Assembly: GCA_905221605.1 (NCBI GenBank)
Contig: CAJNDS010001101.1
Location: 425,001 to 489,000, forward strand
Source of the DNA: Symbiodinium natans
Lineage: Eukaryota > Sar > Dinophyceae > Suessiales > Symbiodiniaceae
Direction of reading: 5' to 3'
DNA length: 64,000 nt
Notes under the pieces: model-generated
What the model was told of the DNA's origin: nothing
Seen by the model: only the letters and a program-made list of their open reading frames with translations
Databases searched by the model: none
Translations under genes and position numbers: made by a program
Shown: positions 59,576 to 64,000 of the stretch, in pieces
How positions within the stretch are numbered: position 1 is the stretch's first letter
How the letters are laid out: each line of letters begins with the position of its first letter

Positions 59576-59916
59576 GAGATGCAGGGGTGGCTTGTTTTGC
59601 TGAAGGGTCCTTCCTGTGCTTTCCGCTGACTACAACGACGTTTTTACATGTCTTGAAGCCCTTGAAAATCATGCCAGGTTTACAGGGGGGGGGGGAGGGG
59701 TGCCAGCTTGTTTTGAGAAACAGCTTTGCAAATCCAGAACGGGAAGGTGAACAGCAAAGAGGTTTAAGCAAATTGAACGTTTTGTGCTTTTTGGCATGGA
59801 TAGGCATTTGTTAGCCCGATTGCTTGCCTTCCCCATCAAAACCTGTGTATCCTGGCCTTGAGGGTTTTCGGTTTAAGGTTAGGGTTTGGAGCTTAGGGTC
59901 GAAAGGCTTGTGCCTG

Positions 59917-59996
59917 CATCTCCTCGCAAAGTACTCCTTACTGAGAGCTTTTGCCGAGTCGCCTAATTCTTCACGAAGGTATTGTTTGCAACATCA
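59917..59996 (-). CDS. unassigned exon
   Basis: Minus frame CKQYLREELGDSAKALSKEY then FARRCR; an internal GTAAGG offers an earlier donor. Confidence 0.4.
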
Positions 59997-60545
59997 TAGT
60001 TTTCCTGTGCCACTTGCTACAGCACAAACCCTAAAGCCTAGACCCTAAATCCTATCCCTAAACCCAAAGGCCCTAAACCCTCAACCTTCAACCCTCAACC
60101 CCCAACCGCAAGCCAAAATTCCCGAGGGCCGACTCACGCTTCTGTGCTCGATTGCTGCTGGCTCTTTATTCGCACCGACCGAATACCCTAAACTCGAAAC
60201 TCCAAAGCTCTGTGTTTGCTAAACCCCAACCCTACACCCTAAACCCTAAACCCTCACCCTAAACCCTAAACTGTGAACCCTAAACCCTGAACCCTAAAGC
60301 CTAAACCCTAAACCCTAAACCCTGAACCCTAAACCCTAACCCTAACCCCCCCCCCCCCCCACCAAGGAAAAACCCCGCTCGGTCTTGGCTTCTTGGGGTG
60401 TACCCTCGCTGATAGGGGGACCAAGGCCCTTAACACTATTCAGGGTTTAGGGTTTAGGGGTTTAGGGTTTTGGGTTTGGGGTTTAGGGTTTAGGGTTTGG
60501 GGCTTAGGGATTTAGGGTTTACGGTCCTAGGGTTACCCCGACTAC

Positions 60546-60585
60546 TTGTGCGCTGGGCCTCGGCTGGAGAGCCCGGGCCCTTGGC
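60546..60585 (-). CDS. small unassigned exon
   Basis: GACGAG|GCC...CACAA|GTAGTC, reading AKGPGSPAEAQRT. A similar peptide (KANSPGSPTDAQAP) is read on the minus strand at about 59,285-59,330, suggesting related repeat-type exons. Confidence 0.4.
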
Positions 60586-60926
60586 CTCGTCGTGGTTCAG
60601 CGGGCTTAGGATTTAGGGTTTAGGGTTTAGGGTTTAGGGTTTAGGGTTTAGGGCCCCCGAAATGGAGGAAGTCAGGGAGGAGGGTTGGCAGGCTGGGAGT
60701 TTCGTGGTTCAGGGGGCCCCCGAAGCGTAGTTAAACTTTAGGGGTTTAGAGTATAGATACCAAGCCGTACACCCTTCTCTTCAGCGTGCAGAGCTTAGGG
60801 TTTAGGGTTTAGGGTTACAAGAAAGTCAGATGTTTGGGGTTTGGAGTTCGATGCTGTGATTCAATCAGGTTCAGAGAACAGGTGCCTAGTAGCTTGCTCT
60901 GTGGTTTAGGCTCGGGTGCATAAACC

Positions 60927-60971
60927 CTAAACCCTAAACCCTAAACCCTAAACCCTAAACCCTAAACCCTA
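60927..60971. repeat. last telomere-type array of the window
   Basis: CCCTAAA units end at about 60,971; none occurs in the remaining 3 kb. Many more short tracts (2-8 units) lie throughout 1-60.9 kb and are not listed one by one. Confidence 0.9.
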
Positions 60972-61217
60972 TAGTTTGGGAAATCCACCAGTTGTTATCC
61001 GTTAAGCCATGAGCAGGGGCGCGCCTAACCTTTTTACTCAGAGGGCTTGAGCGTCACAGGTAAGTGCAACATACATGGAAGCAAAAATGGAGGGAATGCA
61101 CAGATATAAAATACACCCCCCTCGTTGAAGCGTGAGAATGCTGAAACGCAGTCAACGAATCCACGGCAAGCACTACGTGCTGCATTTTGCTCCTCTACTG
61201 TATGTTCAAAGTGCGCT

Positions 61218-61337
61218 CACCCGAGTTTTAATTCAGGTTCAACGCCACAGATCACCGCGCACCAGCTTAAGAAATTTGAAACGCCGGCGGGGATACAAAG
61301 GTGGCTCGTGCAAAACAGTGGTTCACTCAGCACCGAC
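61218..61337 (-). CDS. possible downstream exon of the KptA-like gene
   Basis: The minus strand carries a strong donor (CTG|GTGAGT, GT at 61,414-61,413). A pyrimidine-rich acceptor (TTTTCCTTTCTTTTGAG|G) ends at 61,338, implying a 77-nt intron. Joining restores the Trp codon and gives about 40 open codons ending at a TGA near 61,218. That TGA again overlaps a GTGAGC donor, so a further intron is possible. No domain is recognised in the extension. The alternative is that the protein simply ends at the 61,411 TGA. Confidence 0.4.
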
Positions 61338-61410
61338 CTCAAAAGAAAGGAAAACAGAGCGTCACGGTCAAGATGCTAAGCTACTCCAGCAGAATTGCGG
61401 AACTCAGGAC

Positions 61411-64000
61411 TCACCAGCTGCGATCTCGATGGTCGTAGCGCCAAGGTCCACGGGAGTGCTCCGTAGTGCGACTCCCTGAGCTCCACCAGGATCCTTGATC
61501 CTGCCACTGGCGATCACGCCAGGAACTTGAGGAATGCCAGTCGCCCTGCGACCAAGAGTTGTCGCTCCACGACCAGCCACGATTCGTGTCACGATCGGCC
61601 TCCCCAAAACGGGGGGCATTTTGCGAGGTCCTTCTTGCATCCGCCCGCGCCTGAGCGGCCCGGGACGCTTCTGCCGATTCCTTCATCCTTCGGCACGTCT
61701 CCTTTGCCCCACCATAATTCTCAGAGAGGATCTCGGCCAAAAAGACTGCCAGATGCTTTTCCTCATCGAAGTCCGGGATGCCAATGATGCCCTCCGTAAA
61801 GGTGAGGATGTGGGAAACCGCACGGGTGACGCGGATGGTCCGGGCGAATTCCTTCACGCCCATGAAGTTGCCGAGCCAAGCGTAGCCCATAGGTTCGAGG
61901 TTGGGGTCGTCAATGAGGCCGGCCAGGACGAGATCGTCGGCATTCTTGTCGAAGAACACCATGCGAGCCAGTCCCTCATGATTGACCTTTTTGTTCTCCC
62001 AGGCTTTGTTGGAGCCGTAGCCCAACTCACGTTGTTCGCGGGAACGACCTTGATTGGGAAGATAAGCGCATGCCACGCAGTCCTGAATAGTGAGCCGCCT
62101 TCTCGTCCAGCCGCCCTTGATAGCGTGGATCGCGTAGGTGTCGTCATGGTCGAACTTGTCCACCATTGACGTGTAGCCGTGCTTCATGAAGCCTTTGAGA
62201 TTCTGGCGTGCTAACATGATAGCTCGGCCATCTACGCTCTGCTGTCCCCTCAAATCATGCGTTCCAGCGGCCTGGCGAATCTTCGCGGCATCCAACTCCC
62301 AAAGGCCCTTCCCAAATTGCTCCGCCAGGGCGTCCAAGACATGGGAGCGCTCACGCGCCATCCACATTCTGAAGGCGCTCTGGGTGGCCCCACGGGTGAC
62401 GTAGTAGCCGCAGTGGAAGCACTTGTGCTGACCTTCGAGACGGAGCTTGCCACAACTGACGCACTGAACCTGCGTGATTCCCCTGTTCCATCCAGACCGC
62501 GGCGCTTGGGTTGCCGGTGCCGTAGAGCGGGTAGCCATTCCTTCATCAGGGACCACTTGCAGCTGACCTTCAGTCAAACGGTTCCTTCCTGAAGGCGACA
62601 CCTCGATGACATCGGCGTCGGTGTTGAAGCGAACGCGTAGAGGTGGAAGTTCAGGAACGGTGCTCTCGACCTCCTCAAGGATGGGAACATCGAACTCCTC
62701 CTTGACCAATGGGGCTTCTTCATGCTCGACATCAGGCTCCTCTTGTGCTTCCTGGAGAGGTCCCACGGCTTCAACAACCATGCTTCCGGAAGATTCGGCC
62801 TCCTCTACCTGAGGGGCATTCTCTTCCTCCTCCCGTCCTTCGGGCCCATCCGTGGCGGACCACAAAATTTCATCGGTCCTTGTGTCACGAATATAAAGGA
62901 CCGTGGACCCGGAGATAGCCTCTCGGCAGAGGACGCCGTCTGATCGGGAGTAAAACAGTCCGGCGCCCTGACTGAGGGCCTCCATGGTGTTGATGACGAT
63001 CTCGACGGGGCGATCGCTCCTCACGCCAGGGACGTTTTCTCCCGGCCCTACCTCCCGGTCGGCAAAATACACAAAGGCATTCGCGGTGTGGTGCCCGGGG
63101 ATAAAGCAGGAGTCCAAGATGGCAAAGGCTCGATCCTTGTAGGTGCGGTGGTAGAGCCTGCGTGGAATCTTCTCCAGGGGCAAAACCGGCCGACCTTCCC
63201 AGGTGGCAGAATGCACATCCATCTCTGCTTCTGGGATCATGCTGAACCAGGCCTCCGCAAGGATCGAGTCGGGCACCCCTTTCATAGCATCCTTGGAGAT
63301 GCCTTGGTTCGCCCTAATAAGGGTAGGGTACCCTCCTAGGCCGTAGTACTCGGCGAGGGGGTGGTTGCGGTCGATTCGCAGCTGGAACCTGCTGCGATTG
63401 TCGTTCTTGACGACAGTGAGGAGCATCCCAAGGCCATAATCCTTGTTCGTCTTCTTGTTCCAGGCCTCGAGAATCCTCCTCGTAGAGCACCACAATCCAT
63501 CGCCCTGCAGGCCCGGGACGATCTTGCCACGAACAATGCCGGACAAGGCAGTCTTGTGATGCTGGGGAATGTTGATATACTTGAAGTTCGGCATCTCGTC
63601 CTGAAGGATGTCAACCCACTCGGCCTCACCTTCCGGTGGGCATAAATGGATTGTGTCCCAATCGAGGCCCAGCATGTCGACGAGGCACCAATCGTCATCG
63701 GTTGTGTAGTAGCCGGACTTGATGGGCTCGTCGTAGTCAGCCTCGTGTGGGCCCTTCTTTGCCCGTTTGGGGGCACTGGACTCAGGGTCGGTCCGCTGAC
63801 GACTGTAGACCTCCCCCCTGGCCAAAAGCTTCTCCTTAGTCTCCCGCGCCGTTGACGACGATGACGGAACAACGACGGCCTCCCCTGGACGGGGGGCATT
63901 TTCCTCGCTCTTCTTGATCATCTCGTCGTAGTCCTCGCGGGTAACATATTCCCCATCTCCCAGGTGAACGTGGTCCTTGAAGTCCCGGTGGACAAAGTGG
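61411..64000 (-). CDS. KptA/Tpt1-like RNA 2'-phosphotransferase-fold protein with zinc ribbon (5' partial)
   Basis: The longest frame of the window: 836 codons from the Met at 63,921, but the frame stays open upstream for 26 more codons to the window edge, so the true start lies outside. Counting from that Met, residues about 120-347 resemble Tpt1/KptA, which removes splice-junction 2'-phosphate from tRNA using NAD+. Seen: RANQG at 203-207, YHRT at 257-260 (family YHGT), and a C-terminal part with FYSRSDGV at 323-330. The family Arg-His pair near the N-lobe reads IVRG at 129-132, so the His is replaced by Gly. An acidic linker (about 360-425) leads to a C-x2-C...C-x2-C ribbon (487, 490, 501, 504). 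The C-terminus is rich in Trp, Ser and Arg. The fold call is recognition by motif; activity is doubtful. The stop at 61,411 overlaps a GTGAGT donor, so the gene may continue by splicing. Base composition is even and free of telomeric repeats, unlike everything to its left. Confidence 0.8.
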   Translation of the reverse strand, partial: HFVHRDFKDHVHLGDGEYVTREDYDEMIKKSEENAPRPGEAVVVPSSSSTARETKEKLLARGEVYSRQRTDPESSAPKRAKKGPHEADYDEPIKSGYYTTDDDWCLVDMLGLDWDTIHLCPPEGEAEWVDILQDEMPNFKYINIPQHHKTALSGIVRGKIVPGLQGDGLWCSTRRILEAWNKKTNKDYGLGMLLTVVKNDNRSRFQLRIDRNHPLAEYYGLGGYPTLIRANQGISKDAMKGVPDSILAEAWFSMIPEAEMDVHSATWEGRPVLPLEKIPRRLYHRTYKDRAFAILDSCFIPGHHTANAFVYFADREVGPGENVPGVRSDRPVEIVINTMEALSQGAGLFYSRSDGVLCREAISGSTVLYIRDTRTDEILWSATDGPEGREEEENAPQVEEAESSGSMVVEAVGPLQEAQEEPDVEHEEAPLVKEEFDVPILEEVESTVPELPPLRVRFNTDADVIEVSPSGRNRLTEGQLQVVPDEGMATRSTAPATQAPRSGWNRGITQVQCVSCGKLRLEGQHKCFHCGYYVTRGATQSAFRMWMARERSHVLDALAEQFGKGLWELDAAKIRQAAGTHDLRGQQSVDGRAIMLARQNLKGFMKHGYTSMVDKFDHDDTYAIHAIKGGWTRRRLTIQDCVACAYLPNQGRSREQRELGYGSNKAWENKKVNHEGLARMVFFDKNADDLVLAGLIDDPNLEPMGYAWLGNFMGVKEFARTIRVTRAVSHILTFTEGIIGIPDFDEEKHLAVFLAEILSENYGGAKETCRRMKESAEASRAAQARADARRTSQNAPRFGEADRDTNRGWSWSDNSWSQGDWHSSSSWRDRQWQDQGSWWSSGSRTTEHSRGPWRYDHRDRSW

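Noticed and set aside
59385-59807. 140-codon minus-strand ORF with poly-proline
   Set aside because: Driven by the poly-G tract and GGGGA repeats; no conserved motif.
1-60971. Window as a true chromosome end
   Set aside because: Arrays are short, in both orientations and mixed with genes and hairpin elements; neither window edge is telomeric.
268-60971. CRISPR-like arrays from regularly spaced repeats
   Set aside because: Telomeric units are contiguous without unique spacers of uniform length.
61534-62169. 211-codon plus-strand ORF and other frames at 61.5-63.9 kb
   Set aside because: Antisense or out-of-frame shadows of the KptA-like gene, which has the recognisable domains.
1-64000. Land plant origin because of the TTTAGGG telomere unit
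   Set aside because: GC donors, AG|G acceptors, one-strand exon layout and the KptA-fusion gene fit a dinoflagellate better; not excluded with certainty.

Overview
The window looks like nuclear DNA of a dinoflagellate, most likely a Symbiodiniaceae-type alga; this assignment is inference. Three things point there. Interstitial TTTAGGG/CCCTAAA telomere-type repeats fill most of the first 61 kb. Nearly all recognisable coding sequence lies on the minus strand in very short exons (15-150 nt). The inferred introns use GT or GC donors and mostly AG|G acceptors. Plants share the telomere unit but fit the other features less well.

The listed open reading frames are mostly not the genes here. Reading the unique islands between telomeric arrays on the minus strand, from high to low coordinates, gives three recognisable genes. 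(1) 61.3-64.0 kb: one long exon, open through the right edge, with a diverged Tpt1/KptA-like RNA 2'-phosphotransferase fold and a four-cysteine zinc ribbon. It holds no telomeric repeats. (2) About 54.6 to 31.4 kb: a Ser/Thr kinase of PRP4/CMGC type split into tiny exons. Nine consecutive exons (47,452 to 39,546), from the hinge strand through catalytic loop, DFG and APE to the DMW-like motif of subdomain IX, join in phase for 180 codons. The Gly-loop, an alpha-C candidate and the C-terminal exon with a TGA are separate pieces. (3) 3.7-2.3 kb: a prolyl-4-hydroxylase-like 2OG-Fe(II) oxygenase, three exons that join in phase. Between 30 and 5 kb, and between 60.6 and 55 kb, many other minus-strand exon-like islands with good splice signals could not be assigned to a family.

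Introns and intergenic DNA are packed with telomeric arrays in both orientations and with many families of short hairpin elements (MITE-like, about 90-150 bp; called A, B, C, D/I, E, G, H, L, M and P here). At several places a telomeric tract sits inside a recognisable hairpin element, flanked by a direct duplication of 10-24 bp of that element. Telomere DNA was therefore inserted at internal sites, apparently at staggered breaks, and not left over from chromosome ends. Several exon borders fall in telomere-like sequence (TTTAG|G acceptors, G|GTTTAG donors), so these tracts may have been recruited as intron sequence.

Layout: 0.4-3.7 kb oxygenase gene and small exons; 5-6.2 kb unassigned exons; 8-11.4 kb and 24.7-25.5 kb copies of a dispersed sequence with a small MGC-starting ORF; 12.9-30 kb unassigned exon islands with dense arrays; 19.4-22.3 kb hairpin cluster plus AT-rich microsatellites; 31.4-54.6 kb kinase gene, whose introns carry a 133-bp direct duplication (37.7-38.7 kb) and a long GAA/CTT tract (46.3 kb); 55-60.6 kb unassigned exons; 61.3-64 kb KptA-like gene. 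No rRNA, tRNA, CRISPR or bacterial-type operon was seen. Exon borders are read by eye and need transcript support.
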